Positions 36,360 through 45,352 are shown, numbered from the stretch's first letter. The stretch: 64,000 nucleotides of DNA from Paracoccaceae bacterium (GCA_020446815.1 JAGRDY010000026.1:372001-436000), one strand, 5' to 3'. A program made the numbers and translations. The notes: generated by a model from the sequence alone, not told the origin.

Positions 36360-36385
36360 ATTATACCGAGTTGAAATTACGTCAA
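36360..36385 (-). promoter_or_regulatory. Probable sigma-70-like promoter of the ami/ABC operon
   Basis: On the minus strand TTGACG (36385-36380) and TATAAT (36365-36360) are separated by only 14 bases; reading the -10 as TAATGT gives 16. Consensus elements at exactly the place expected upstream of the leader hairpin. The short spacer suggests a weak or activator-dependent promoter. Confidence 0.55.
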
Positions 36386-36746
36386 GGGTGCAGGCGCCGA
36401 AAACCCGAGGCTATCGCGGGAAGGATCCGCGCTGAGGCTGTGCCTTCGATTGCCGGCCCACGCGCGCCCCGTCAACGTTCAGAAGACCTTTATATCGGGC
36501 AGGGTGTATTTCCTCTTGACCCGGTTTGCCCCATATTGGGTACAGGAGCGAACAGATTTTCGTGTCTTTCCGGCAAAATGCGCTCGAAGGACACGAAGTC
36601 CGGCTGTCAGACAAATGGCAGGCAGGCAAGGCAGGAGACGCCAAGATCGAAGATCCAGTCGTTTTACCGGGTGGCGCGCCCCAGGCCCCGGCGATGGCGA
36701 ACGCACCGCTTGCCGCCTTTCCCGACCACCATGCGCGGAACCGCAC
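36386..36746. other. Gene-free stretch between ami operon and CaiB fusion gene
   Basis: 361 bases with no convincing gene. It must hold the promoter of the CaiB fusion gene. A TTGACC is seen near 36517-36522, but no good -10 lies at the right distance. I see no repeat or hairpin with a T-tract. Confidence 0.4.
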
Positions 36747-38831
36747 ATGAACGGCATCCTCAAGGGTATCCGCGTGCTCGATTTGTCGCGGATGCTTTCC
36801 GGCCCCTATTGCACCATGATGCTGGCCGATCACGGTGCCGAGGTGATCAAGATCGAGGCGCCCGGCGGTGACACCAGCCGCGGCAACGGGCCGTTTCGCG
36901 ACGATGACCCGGGCCACGACTGGGCAGGCTATTTCGTCAGCCTCAACCGATCCAAGAAGAGCGTCATGCTCGATCTCAAGTCGCCCCAGGGCAAGGCCGC
37001 GTTCCGCACCCTGGTGAGGAGCGCCGATGTGGTGGTGGAAAACTTCCGCCCCGGCGTGATGGAACGGCTGGATCTGGCCTATGAAAGTCTTGCCGAAATC
37101 AACCCGCGCCTGGTCTATGCGGCGATCCGCGGCTTTGGCGACCCGCGTTCCGGCGCCAGCCCCTATGGCCTCTGGCCGAGCTATGACGTGGTGGCGCAGG
37201 CGATGGGCGGGCTGATCTCGATCACCGGCCCTGATGCGCGCACCCCCATCAAGACCGGCCCCGGCATCGGCGACATCTTTGCCGGCATGATGATGTCGTT
37301 CGGCATTCTCGCCGCGCTGCGCGCCGCCGAGGCCACCGGGCGGGGCCAGTTTGTCGATGTCGCGATGTATGACGCGATGATCAGCCTGTGCGAACGGTTG
37401 ATCTATCAGCATGATTTCCAGCGAACCATACCAGTGCCGGAGGGCAACGGTCACCCGCTGCTGGCGCCTTTCGGGATATTTCCGGCAACCGACGGGCATG
37501 TCGCCATCGGCATCGTCGATGACGTCTTCTGGCGCGCCCTGGCCGGGGCGATGGGGCGCGCCGATCTTGCCGAAGACCCGCGTTACGCCACACGCCCGGC
37601 GCGCCTGGCGCACAAGAACGAAGTGCAAACGCTGGTTGCCGACTGGACCAGACAGCAGGACAAGGCCGGGCTCGGCAGGAAGTTGGGCGGGCTGGTGCCG
37701 TTCGGGCCGGTCAATGACGCGGCCGGCATTTTTGCCGACCCGCATGTCGCGGCGCGCGCAATGATCGCCGAAATCCCCCATCCCGACACAGGCAGACGCC
37801 CCTGGAAGGTCGCCGCAAATCCGTTGCGTTTTGGCGGCGCGGCCACGCCGACGCCCACGCCGCCGCCGCGGCTGGGCGCACAGACAGAGGCTTGGTGCCG
37901 ACCCCGGAGCGAACCGAAGATCGACCCCTATGCCTTGCGCAATGCCTTTGGCGCTTTCGCCACCGGTGTCACCGTGCTGACCACCCGCCAGCCGGATGGC
38001 ACCCCGCGCGGCTTTACCGCCAATTCCTTCGCCTCCGTATCGCTCGACCCGCCGCTATTGCTGGTCTGTCTGGCAAAATCCGCCCATAGTTGCGATACTT
38101 TCATGCAATCCACGCATTTCGCCGTCAACGTGCTGGCCGAGGATCAAAAGGGTGTCTCCGGCCTCTTTGCCTCGCGCGAAGCAGACAAGTTCGCACAATG
38201 CGCCTGGACGCCGGGGGCAGAGCAGATGCCGCTGATCGACGGGGCGCTGGCACATTTCGTGTGCAGCCGCGAAAAATCGGTCGACGCGGGTGATCATATC
38301 GTGCTGATCGGCCGGGTGATCGATTTTGTCACGGTCGACGCCAACCCGCTGGGCTATTTCAAGGGCAACTATTTCTCGATCGGGCTCGAGAATTCGCTGG
38401 TCGATGTCGTGGCGGCCACGGGCGGGACCTGTGTGGGCGGTGTGTTGACCCATGCGGGCCGGATCCTGCTGGTCGAGGCGGCCGACGGCACCCTTTCACT
38501 GCCCGCCGCACCGGGAAAGGTGCCCGGCCTTGCGGGTCTGCGCGAAATGCTGGTCACCAGGGGATTGCAGCCCGAACTGGAATTTCTCTACGCGGTCTAT
38601 GAAGACCGCGAAACCGGCATTCACCGCATCTATTATCATGGCCAGGTCAACGGGCCGGTACCGGAAGGGATGGTGATGATCCCGCTCGATATCCTGCCCT
38701 GGGACCGGATCGCCATCACCGCCGAACGTTCCATGCTGCACCGCTACCAGCAGGAGTTTCGCCACGGGGCCTTCAGCATCTATCAAGGCGATGAAATATC
38801 AGGAAAAGTGCGCCAGATCAGCGGCGACTAG
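36747..38831 (+). CDS. Fusion: CaiB/BaiF CoA-transferase, flavin reductase, Nudix-like C-terminus
   Basis: Protein of 694 residues. Residues 1-385 are a class III CoA-transferase: VLDLSRMLSGPYCTMMLADH then GAEVIKIEAPGGD, the NRSKKSVMLDLKSPQGK motif, and the catalytic-type Asp in KTGPGIGDIFAGM. Residues about 395-550 are a flavin-reductase-like FMN-binding domain: LRNAFGAFATGVTVLTTRQP, GFTANSFASVSLDPPLLLVC. The last 130 residues look like a Nudix fold (GGVLTHAGRILLVEAADG) with a degenerate Nudix box (LREMLVTRGL lacks the paired Glu). The join lies around LGAQTEAWCRPRSEPKIDPY, where a CoA-transferase usually ends. No frameshift is visible; the reading frame is intact. Substrates unknown. Confidence 0.88.
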   Translation: MNGILKGIRVLDLSRMLSGPYCTMMLADHGAEVIKIEAPGGDTSRGNGPFRDDDPGHDWAGYFVSLNRSKKSVMLDLKSPQGKAAFRTLVRSADVVVENFRPGVMERLDLAYESLAEINPRLVYAAIRGFGDPRSGASPYGLWPSYDVVAQAMGGLISITGPDARTPIKTGPGIGDIFAGMMMSFGILAALRAAEATGRGQFVDVAMYDAMISLCERLIYQHDFQRTIPVPEGNGHPLLAPFGIFPATDGHVAIGIVDDVFWRALAGAMGRADLAEDPRYATRPARLAHKNEVQTLVADWTRQQDKAGLGRKLGGLVPFGPVNDAAGIFADPHVAARAMIAEIPHPDTGRRPWKVAANPLRFGGAATPTPTPPPRLGAQTEAWCRPRSEPKIDPYALRNAFGAFATGVTVLTTRQPDGTPRGFTANSFASVSLDPPLLLVCLAKSAHSCDTFMQSTHFAVNVLAEDQKGVSGLFASREADKFAQCAWTPGAEQMPLIDGALAHFVCSREKSVDAGDHIVLIGRVIDFVTVDANPLGYFKGNYFSIGLENSLVDVVAATGGTCVGGVLTHAGRILLVEAADGTLSLPAAPGKVPGLAGLREMLVTRGLQPELEFLYAVYEDRETGIHRIYYHGQVNGPVPEGMVMIPLDILPWDRIAITAERSMLHRYQQEFRHGAFSIYQGDEISGKVRQISGD

Positions 38832-39020
38832 GTCGCGCAGCCCGCCCCGCGCGGGCCATCGCCGCGCAGCTCGCCCCGCCCGGCCGCACAGTGAACTCAC
38901 ATCAACTTCAGGAAATTGTTGCCAATGTCCCCTTCCGTACTGCAAATGACGTTCCTGAACGATTGTCACCCGATCATCTGCGTAACATGCGCGAAATTCT
39001 TGACGTAAGGACACCACGCA

Positions 39021-41996
39021 ATGGCGAATATCGAACGGCTCAAATCCCAGAGGCAAGCATCTGTCGACGCAACCAGTGCCGGCGCCCCCGGGCGCACACG
39101 CAACCCGTTCTTCGGCGTGGGTCCGATCACGGATGGCGCGAAAGATGAGTGTGACAGCCGTTTCTTGAAGTTCGAATTCGAACATTGGCTGGAAACCAAC
39201 TACCGCAAGCTTGACGACAGGGGTCGCGATCTGGGGCCGTTCACCGCCGCCGAAATCGGTCGGTCGATGCATCGCGGCTATCCGGCAGACAAGTTCCTGG
39301 CCGACATGATGCGTGAAATTCACCGCTATTTCGAATTTCCGAAATCCAACAAGATGGCGATTGGCCTGGGCGGAGGGCATTCCGGCTTTACGGCCTGCGC
39401 CTTGCACATGATCACCACCGGCGACCCAGATCAGCACATCTTTGTCGACACTTTGCGCCCCGAATCGGACGCGGCCAAAGGCTCGGGCTTCTTCCGCCAG
39501 TCCTGGGGTGCCCAGATCATCGAAATGATGCGCTATGCGCGAAACGGCGACGAATCGCGCGTGCATTTCGCCGGGCAGGAAGGCGTCGTGCCTTCGGCAG
39601 GCGAACTGGCAAGCATGGGGATCAAGCTTTTTGTCGGCGTCGGCCATGAAACCACCGGGGCGACCACCTATTCGGTGCGCGATGTCGAAGAGCTGCTGGC
39701 ATGGATCGACCTGAACCCTGCCGAACATCACGTCGTGCTCGACGCGACATCCATGCTGGGGGCGATGCCATGGGGCGAGAGACTGGCACGCGAGGTGACC
39801 GGCAAATGCTGCATGTTCATGCCGTTCCAGAAAGCCATTGGGGGGGTTTCGGGCTATTACATCGCCTCGTTCACGCCTGCCGCTCTCGATCTGATCGAAC
39901 GCAACCAGAAAAAACCTTCCTGGGCGATTGCCCGGCAATTGAAGCTGGCGGCCCCGGTCGACGCGAAACGGCCGCTGACCGGCGAACGCACGGTCAAGGT
40001 CGGCCCGATCTATGACCCTGAAACCGACAAGATGCTGGGCGGTGTCATCAACACCTTCTCGACACTTGCCTTTGCCGAAACCACCTTTGGCCTGCTGCGC
40101 GCCGAAAAGCGGATCGGGCCGGTTTGCGAGATGAACGCGCGTTCGGTCGCCAACCGTCAGGCGGTCAATGACTGGGTCGCGGCGCATCCGCTTTTCGAAC
40201 TCGGCGTGACCGATCCTGATTACCGTGGCGCGGCCGTCACGCTCCTGAAGGCCACCGACCCCGACATCACCGATCCTGGCCTTCACAACCGCATCGTCGC
40301 CTATTCCAAGGCGATCCTGTCCTATGAAGGTGTCACGCATCCCGACGGCACCCATGAGCCGGGACTGGACGTGGCGCGCTATATCAACGCCTTTCCCGGC
40401 ACGCCGGGCGATTACCGCGCCTGGATCGGCGGCATTCGCCCGGTCGAGGATATTCCGGCGCTGCTCGACAACCTGCAATATGCCTATCACCGCGCCAAGA
40501 TCGTCGTGCTGGAGGAAGAACTGGCCACGGGCGGCGTGACCTTCCCCGCCGCGGCGGCGCCCCAGGGCGATCGGCGCCTGGATGATGCCAACCGCGCCTA
40601 CAAGGTCCTGATCTGCGACCGGGTGGGGCTGAAGTTCGATGCCGAGGGCGCCCCGGACCATTCCGAGGTCAAGGCCTATGTCACGGCCAAGGGCGGTGTG
40701 TTCCACGACGCGCCATTGGGCGACGGACAGACGCTTGCCAAAGGCAAGATCCATTTTTTCTATGTGCCGGACATTTCGACCGAGGCCGAAATCATGGCCA
40801 TCGCGGGCAAAGGCCAGTATGACGCGGTGATTGCTGCCGCGACATTCCTTCCTAAGGCATCGGTCTTCCGGCTTGGCGGCGTGCGCATCGGCGCCGGCAC
40901 CGGCAATATGGGATCCGACTCCTGGGGGGGCGGCAATGGCGCCGGCGGGCAAGGCGCGCTGATGAACACGCCAAGCTTCAACAGCCGCGCCACGGCCCAG
41001 ATGGCGATGAAGGCGCTTTTGAAGGTCGCCCCCGATCTGCCCGTCGACAGGATGCACACCATGACCGCATCGGGTCAGTTCGATACCGGTCGCAATCTGC
41101 GCGAATTTCCCACCGAAAAACTGGAAGGCGCCACCATGGCGATTTTCGGTTATGGCAATATCGGCCGCGAAGTGGCGAAACTGGCGGCGGCATTCGGCAT
41201 GAAGGTACGGGTCTATGCCCGCGCCCGGCACAAGGAATGGATCGAAAGCGAAGGCTTCACCCATTGTGCCACAAAAGAGGAAGCCGCCCAGGGGGCCGAT
41301 GTGCTTTCACTGCACACGGGTCTTGGCGCGCTGGACGCCGAGACGGGCAAATTCGCCAATGCCGGCTTTCTTTCCGACAGCGTCTTTGCGGCGGCCAATG
41401 ATGGCGCGATCCTGCTCAACTACGATCGTGGCGAGGGCGTCGATGCCGCGGCGCTCGACCGGGCCATGGCTTCAGGCAAGATCCGCCATGCTGCCATTGA
41501 CGCCGACATCTTCAGCGATGCCGAAACCGGCGCGACTTCGGGGCCGATGGCGCCCTACCTGCCGCTCGTGGCCAGGTATCCGGGCCGATTGGAGCTGCTG
41601 CCCCATGCGGCGGCGGATACCGAACACCATTCGCGCGTCGAAGGCGCAAAGCAGGCCGTCGATCAGATATTCGACCTGATCCGGTACAAACGCGTGGTCA
41701 ACCTCAAGGGCGACCTGCCCGAAGGCCATGTCGATGGCGGATCAAAAACCGTGACCGGAGTCGGCGCGTCGACATCGCGCGACATCGCCGCCCTGACGGA
41801 GAACGGCGGCGATCTTGACGCGGCCCGCGCCGCCGCCGAGACCCTTGCATCGGTGCTGGGCGCGCTGGCGACTGCCACCGGGCCGGATCAGCAAGCCACG
41901 CTGATCGAACGCTATGGCGCCGCACTCGTCAAGGCCGCCAACCTGCACAACACGCTGATGCGGAGATACGGCATCGAAGGGCCATACCGGGGCTGA
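39021..41996 (+). CDS. Fusion: SerC-like aminotransferase and SerA-like dehydrogenase
   Basis: Protein of 991 residues. The N-terminal 510 residues are a fold-type I PLP enzyme related to phosphoserine aminotransferase: IGLGGGHSGFTACALHMITT, VLDATSMLGAMPWGE, and the probable PLP lysine in MFMPFQKAIGGVSGYYIA. Residues about 530-900 are a D-2-hydroxyacid dehydrogenase: NAD motif IFGYGNIGREVAKLAAAFGM, ILLNYDRGEGVDAAALDRAM, and His in LLPHAAADTEHHS. A helical tail ends LHNTLMRRYGIEGPYRG. The pair suggests one polypeptide performing oxidation and transamination of a 2-hydroxy/2-oxo acid, as SerA and SerC do in serine synthesis. GTAAGGAC precedes the ATG. Confidence 0.88.
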   Translation: MANIERLKSQRQASVDATSAGAPGRTRNPFFGVGPITDGAKDECDSRFLKFEFEHWLETNYRKLDDRGRDLGPFTAAEIGRSMHRGYPADKFLADMMREIHRYFEFPKSNKMAIGLGGGHSGFTACALHMITTGDPDQHIFVDTLRPESDAAKGSGFFRQSWGAQIIEMMRYARNGDESRVHFAGQEGVVPSAGELASMGIKLFVGVGHETTGATTYSVRDVEELLAWIDLNPAEHHVVLDATSMLGAMPWGERLAREVTGKCCMFMPFQKAIGGVSGYYIASFTPAALDLIERNQKKPSWAIARQLKLAAPVDAKRPLTGERTVKVGPIYDPETDKMLGGVINTFSTLAFAETTFGLLRAEKRIGPVCEMNARSVANRQAVNDWVAAHPLFELGVTDPDYRGAAVTLLKATDPDITDPGLHNRIVAYSKAILSYEGVTHPDGTHEPGLDVARYINAFPGTPGDYRAWIGGIRPVEDIPALLDNLQYAYHRAKIVVLEEELATGGVTFPAAAAPQGDRRLDDANRAYKVLICDRVGLKFDAEGAPDHSEVKAYVTAKGGVFHDAPLGDGQTLAKGKIHFFYVPDISTEAEIMAIAGKGQYDAVIAAATFLPKASVFRLGGVRIGAGTGNMGSDSWGGGNGAGGQGALMNTPSFNSRATAQMAMKALLKVAPDLPVDRMHTMTASGQFDTGRNLREFPTEKLEGATMAIFGYGNIGREVAKLAAAFGMKVRVYARARHKEWIESEGFTHCATKEEAAQGADVLSLHTGLGALDAETGKFANAGFLSDSVFAAANDGAILLNYDRGEGVDAAALDRAMASGKIRHAAIDADIFSDAETGATSGPMAPYLPLVARYPGRLELLPHAAADTEHHSRVEGAKQAVDQIFDLIRYKRVVNLKGDLPEGHVDGGSKTVTGVGASTSRDIAALTENGGDLDAARAAAETLASVLGALATATGPDQQATLIERYGAALVKAANLHNTLMRRYGIEGPYRG

Positions 41997-42000
41997 CGGC

Positions 42001-42024
42001 CGGGGCCGGATCACTCTGGCCCCG
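42001..42024 (+). terminator. Hairpin after the SerC-SerA gene
   Basis: CGGGGCC / GGCCCCG with a 10-base loop, 5 bases after the stop codon. No T-tract, so termination is possible but weakly supported. Confidence 0.4.
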
Positions 42025-42218
42025 ATCAGAATGGGCTGCGCCAGTGGCTTCACGGGCGGGCAGGCGAATAACCCGCCGAATGACCCGCAGCAGTCCACGA
42101 ATCGCTTGGTGACCTGCCCCTTTGCCGCCCCGCAACGGATGCCGGCAGTCGTCGGCCCGGCAAAAGAACCGCTTGCTTTCCGGGTATTGTCGCGTTTTGC
42201 ACACCCTGACACCACCGA

Positions 42219-42263
42219 TGACATTTTTTATCAGGTGCACCCATACCGCCAAGCATGTATGCT
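42219..42263 (+). promoter_or_regulatory. Operator-promoter A upstream of first peptidoglycan-binding paralogue
   Basis: TGACA-TTTTT-TATCA (42219-42233), then GGTGCAC, then a -10-like TATGCT at 42258-42263, exactly 24 bases after the operator. The same layout and spacing recur at 43711 and 45268. The -10 lies 43 bases before the ATG. Regulator unknown. Confidence 0.6.
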
Positions 42264-42306
42264 GACCGAAAGACAAATCGGTGTATTTTGATTGTGGGGA
42301 AAAGAG

Positions 42307-43635
42307 ATGCGCATTGAAAAGATCATGATGGTGCTTCTGGCGGGAAGCATGAGCGTCGTTCAGCCAACCCCGGTCCGCGCGAGCGATCTGGGCAAGGTCA
42401 TCGTCGGTGGCGCGATCATTTGCGGGCTCGCCGGCTGCTTCAACAAGAAGAAGCCGGCCCCAAGCAGAAGTTACGGCAACGAGACGGTGCGCACCGACCA
42501 GAACGCGCTCAATTATTTCGGCTTTCCCGCAGGCACTGCCGACGGGGTTTCCGGAAGCAGGACCCGATCCGCGATCAGCAACTATCAGGGTTATATGGGA
42601 TATCCGATGACCGGCCAGCTGACCGACTGGGAACGCGGCAACCTTCATTCCGCCTATAACCGCGCCCAAAGCGGCGGCGGCGCACCTTACCAGAATGTCG
42701 TCGCGGCCGAGGGCACGCGCGGCCTTCTCAAGGCGTTCGAGGCCGAAGCGCGGGGCCAGCGTTATGAACCCTATGGCGGCAACACCTATGGCAACAACCC
42801 GCAACCCTACGACAACAACAATTACGGCAACGGCAACAACAACTACGGCCAGATACCCGAGACCCCGCCCGTTTCGCCGGCTCCGGATACGACGGGGGGC
42901 GGCACCAGCGATATCGCCGGCGGGTTGCCTTCATTCGGGCTGAAACCGGTCAAGAAATCCATGGCCCAGCACTGCGGTTCGGTCGATATCCTGACCCAGG
43001 CCAATGGCCGGCTGATGGATGCCGGTTCGATCACCGACCCTTCGCAGGCACTCGACGAACAGTTCTGCGCGGCCAGAAGTTACGCCATGTCACGCAGCCA
43101 GCAGCTCGCCTCGGGGGTTCAAGGGGCCACCGACGAGCAATTGCGCGCCCAGTGCGAAGGCCTGGTCGGCACGATGGCCGAACAGACATCCGCGTTGACC
43201 ACCACCGACGTCAACCAGCAGATCGCGGCCTCGACGAAGTTCGCCGCCCAGTTCGGCGCACCGCCGGAACAGCTGCGCAGCATCGGTGAAATCTGCCTTG
43301 GCGTCGGTTATCAGATCGACAACCCCGATGTCGTCGTCGCCGCGGCCATGCTGCTGGTTGGCGCGGGCGAACACGCCTATGCCGAGGTATTCGGGCATCA
43401 CCTGCGCAACGGCTTTGGCACGCCGGTCGATCCGCAGGCGGCGACTGGGTGGTACAACGCAGGGCTGGCCGCGCTCGATGCCGGGGCCACACCCGCTTTC
43501 CTGCCGTCGCAAAGCACCCAGCGCGCGGCGGTGATCCGCGCGGCGCTTTCCGGGCAGTCGGCCTCGATCCAGCCGATCACCGGGGCCACGGATGCCGGTT
43601 TCGTGCTGCCCGACTTTGGCAGCAACGGCAACTGA
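42307..43635 (+). CDS. Exported peptidoglycan-binding domain protein, paralogue 1
   Basis: Protein of 442 residues. A signal peptide (IMMVLLAGSMSVVQPTPVRA) precedes a short Cys-containing hydrophobic stretch (GGAIICGLAGC), then a PG_binding_1-like domain (about residues 60-120: NALNYFGFPAGTADGVSGSR with TRSAISNYQGYMGYPMTGQL). A low-complexity Gly/Asn/Tyr insert (about 152-180) is found only in this copy. The C-terminal domain of about 210 residues carries four conserved cysteines (AQHCGSVD, LDEQFCAARSYA, AQCEGLV, GEICLGVGYQ) and Sel1-like helices (YAEVFGHHLRNGFGTPVDPQ). Function unknown; cell-wall binding is likely from the domain. Own promoter and terminator. Confidence 0.85.
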   Translation: MRIEKIMMVLLAGSMSVVQPTPVRASDLGKVIVGGAIICGLAGCFNKKKPAPSRSYGNETVRTDQNALNYFGFPAGTADGVSGSRTRSAISNYQGYMGYPMTGQLTDWERGNLHSAYNRAQSGGGAPYQNVVAAEGTRGLLKAFEAEARGQRYEPYGGNTYGNNPQPYDNNNYGNGNNNYGQIPETPPVSPAPDTTGGGTSDIAGGLPSFGLKPVKKSMAQHCGSVDILTQANGRLMDAGSITDPSQALDEQFCAARSYAMSRSQQLASGVQGATDEQLRAQCEGLVGTMAEQTSALTTTDVNQQIAASTKFAAQFGAPPEQLRSIGEICLGVGYQIDNPDVVVAAAMLLVGAGEHAYAEVFGHHLRNGFGTPVDPQAATGWYNAGLAALDAGATPAFLPSQSTQRAAVIRAALSGQSASIQPITGATDAGFVLPDFGSNGN

Positions 43636-43657
43636 ACGCGCCTTGAAAGCCTCCCTG

Positions 43658-43687
43658 ACGGCGGCCAACAGGCCGCCGTTTCGCTTT
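43658..43687 (+). terminator. Terminator after paralogue 1
   Basis: ACGGCGGCC-AACA-GGCCGCCGT, a 9-bp perfect stem with tetraloop, followed by TTCGCTTT, 22 bases after the stop. It isolates paralogue 1 from paralogue 2. Confidence 0.7.
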
Positions 43688-43710
43688 GCACTTTCCGCCC
43701 GCTCCCGGGA

Positions 43711-43755
43711 TGATATTTTTTGTCACATGCGGCACCGTCCGCCCCGTGCCATTCT
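43711..43755 (+). promoter_or_regulatory. Operator-promoter B upstream of second paralogue
   Basis: TGATA-TTTTT-TGTCA (43711-43725), then CATGCGG, then CATTCT at 43750-43755, 24 bases after the operator and 40 before the ATG. Same architecture as sites A and C. Confidence 0.6.
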
Positions 43756-43795
43756 GCGTTCGGCAACCGGCATGAGAACGAAAGGCAGGGCCAAC

Positions 43796-44986
43796 ATGAA
43801 AATCCCGGATCTGATCACCGGCGTGGCCCTTGGTCTTGCCATATCGACGCAACCAGTGCTCGCGGAAGGTTTTTCCAGAATCGGCAAGATGATCTTGCTA
43901 GACGAGTCGTTTTGCATGAAGCGCGGCCTTTCATGTGCTCCGCACCTGCCGCCCTACCTCAAGCAAAAAAATGCGAAACCTGACGAGACGATCCGCCGTA
44001 CTCAGATCGCCCTCGATTTTTTTGGATTTGACGGCGGAGCGCCCGATGGGTTCATGGGGATGAGAACCCGCATAGCCATCCGTCAATTCAAGAGCTTCAT
44101 GGGCTTTGCGCCCACCGGCGATCTGGATGATCATCAGCAGGCCGTGCTGCTGCAAAGCTACGACCGGGCAAGATACGGCGACGTTGCTGAATTTGAGCAG
44201 GTGGTGCGAACCGAAGGGACGCGCGGCCTGTTGCGCTTCCTCAATCCGACTGAAAACGTCTTCAATCCAGCTCTTATCGGGCAACATCATCTGCCGCCAG
44301 TGATACCAACAGTGCCGCCTGCCCCCGCAGAACCATCCATGGCCCGGATCTGCACATCGGTGGGTTTGCGGGTACAGCCAGCCAGTCGCGCCGCCAACCC
44401 GGCGCCCATCAACGACCCGGCCCAGGCCCTGGACGAGCAGTTCTGCGCGGCACGCGACTATTCCATAGTGCGCGCGGTAAAGCTCCTTGATCATGCCAGT
44501 AGTACCAGCAAAAACATGGCCCGCGAAAAATGCGCGCAATTGGTGACCACCATGCAGCCGCTGCTTGATACGCTGCAAACCAGCGCACCCGATGATCAGA
44601 TCGCGGCGGACGAAGCTTTTGCCCGCCGATTCGCCGACCCCCGGCAACAGCTTCTCAAAGTCGGCGAGGCATGTCTGGGTGTCGGTTACCGGGACGATGA
44701 TGCCCCTATCGTTCTTGCGGCGGCAATGTTGCTTCTGGGCGTGGGTGAAACTGCCTATGCCGAAATTTTCGCCCATCACCTGCGGCTCGGCCTCGGCATC
44801 CCGCAAGACGCTGCGCGGGCCCTGGACTGGTACGACACGATGCTTGACGCATTGGACAATGGCGCAAGGCCAGCCTTGTTGCCGCGACTGAACAGCAAGC
44901 GCAAAAGCATCATCCGCGCAGCACTTTCCGCACAATCGGCCGCCAACCCGCCGGTTAACGGGACCACCCATGTGCACCGCCGATGA
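43796..44986 (+). CDS. Exported peptidoglycan-binding domain protein, paralogue 2
   Basis: Protein of 396 residues. Signal peptide (LITGVALGLAISTQPVLAEG), a Cys-bearing linker (CMKRGLSCAPHLPPYL), the PG_binding_1-like domain (ALDFFGFDGGAPDGFMGMRT then RIAIRQFKSFMGFAPTGDLD), a short Pro-rich linker, and the same C-terminal domain as its neighbours (ALDEQFCAARDYSIVRAVKL, EACLGVGYRDDDAPIVLAAA, YAEIFAHHLRLGLGIPQDAA). The first C-terminal cysteine is in ARICTSVG rather than HCGS. The ATG at 43796 with AAAGGCAGGG upstream is preferred; 43772 is an in-frame alternative. Most diverged of the three copies. Confidence 0.84.
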   Translation: MKIPDLITGVALGLAISTQPVLAEGFSRIGKMILLDESFCMKRGLSCAPHLPPYLKQKNAKPDETIRRTQIALDFFGFDGGAPDGFMGMRTRIAIRQFKSFMGFAPTGDLDDHQQAVLLQSYDRARYGDVAEFEQVVRTEGTRGLLRFLNPTENVFNPALIGQHHLPPVIPTVPPAPAEPSMARICTSVGLRVQPASRAANPAPINDPAQALDEQFCAARDYSIVRAVKLLDHASSTSKNMAREKCAQLVTTMQPLLDTLQTSAPDDQIAADEAFARRFADPRQQLLKVGEACLGVGYRDDDAPIVLAAAMLLLGVGETAYAEIFAHHLRLGLGIPQDAARALDWYDTMLDALDNGARPALLPRLNSKRKSIIRAALSAQSAANPPVNGTTHVHRR

Positions 44987-45027
44987 TCGGCCCAGAAGAA
45001 AACGCTGTGGTGACGAGCGGCCGTTGG

Positions 45028-45057
45028 GTTTCGGCAAAAACCCTGAATTGCCGAAAC
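45028..45057. repeat. 10-bp inverted repeat after paralogue 2
   Basis: GTTTCGGCAA and TTGCCGAAAC flank a 10-base loop, 41 bases after the paralogue 2 stop. There is no T-tract downstream on either strand, so it may be an RNA-stabilising hairpin or a protein site rather than a classic terminator. Confidence 0.55.
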
Positions 45058-45267
45058 GCTGTATGGCTTATCAACTCGACCTTGACTGGCTTGTTCGCTG
45101 CCTCTCCTCTTCGGCCGAAGGCAAAAAGCGATGCCTGCTGTTTCAATCTGAAGTCGAAACGCCCTTGAGCGATCTACCTTCCATCTGATTCAGAGTGAAG
45201 GAAATCCAAGACTGGCGAACGTCGAAAACAGGTGCGTTTTTTCATGCGCTTGCCCGGGGCGTCACGA

Positions 45268-45312
45268 TCACATTTTTTGTCAAATGCACCACCGCCCCGC
45301 TCACCTTATTCT
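45268..45312 (+). promoter_or_regulatory. Operator-promoter C upstream of third paralogue
   Basis: TCACA-TTTTT-TGTCA (45268-45282), then AATGCACC, then TATTCT at 45307-45312, 24 bases after the operator and 40 before the ATG. Matches sites A and B in order and spacing. Confidence 0.6.
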
Positions 45313-45352
45313 GGGTTCAGCATTTACGACCAGAACGAAAGAGGTGGCCAAA

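Larger units (their letters stand above)
44987..45352. other. Intergenic region between paralogues 2 and 3
   Basis: 366 bases. It holds a 10-bp inverted repeat (45028-45057) and the operator-promoter C (45268-45312). A possible open frame of about 72 codons (44970-45188, plus) has no recognisable domain, signal peptide or ribosome binding site, so I do not call it a gene. Confidence 0.5.

Noticed and set aside
37850-37930. Frameshift joining CaiB and flavin reductase genes
   Set aside because: The frame is continuous with normal codon use on both sides; an assembly or indel error is possible but not visible, so it is reported as a fusion.
44970-45188. Open frame of 72 codons after paralogue 2
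   Set aside because: Overlaps the end of paralogue 2 and has no ribosome binding site or recognisable feature.
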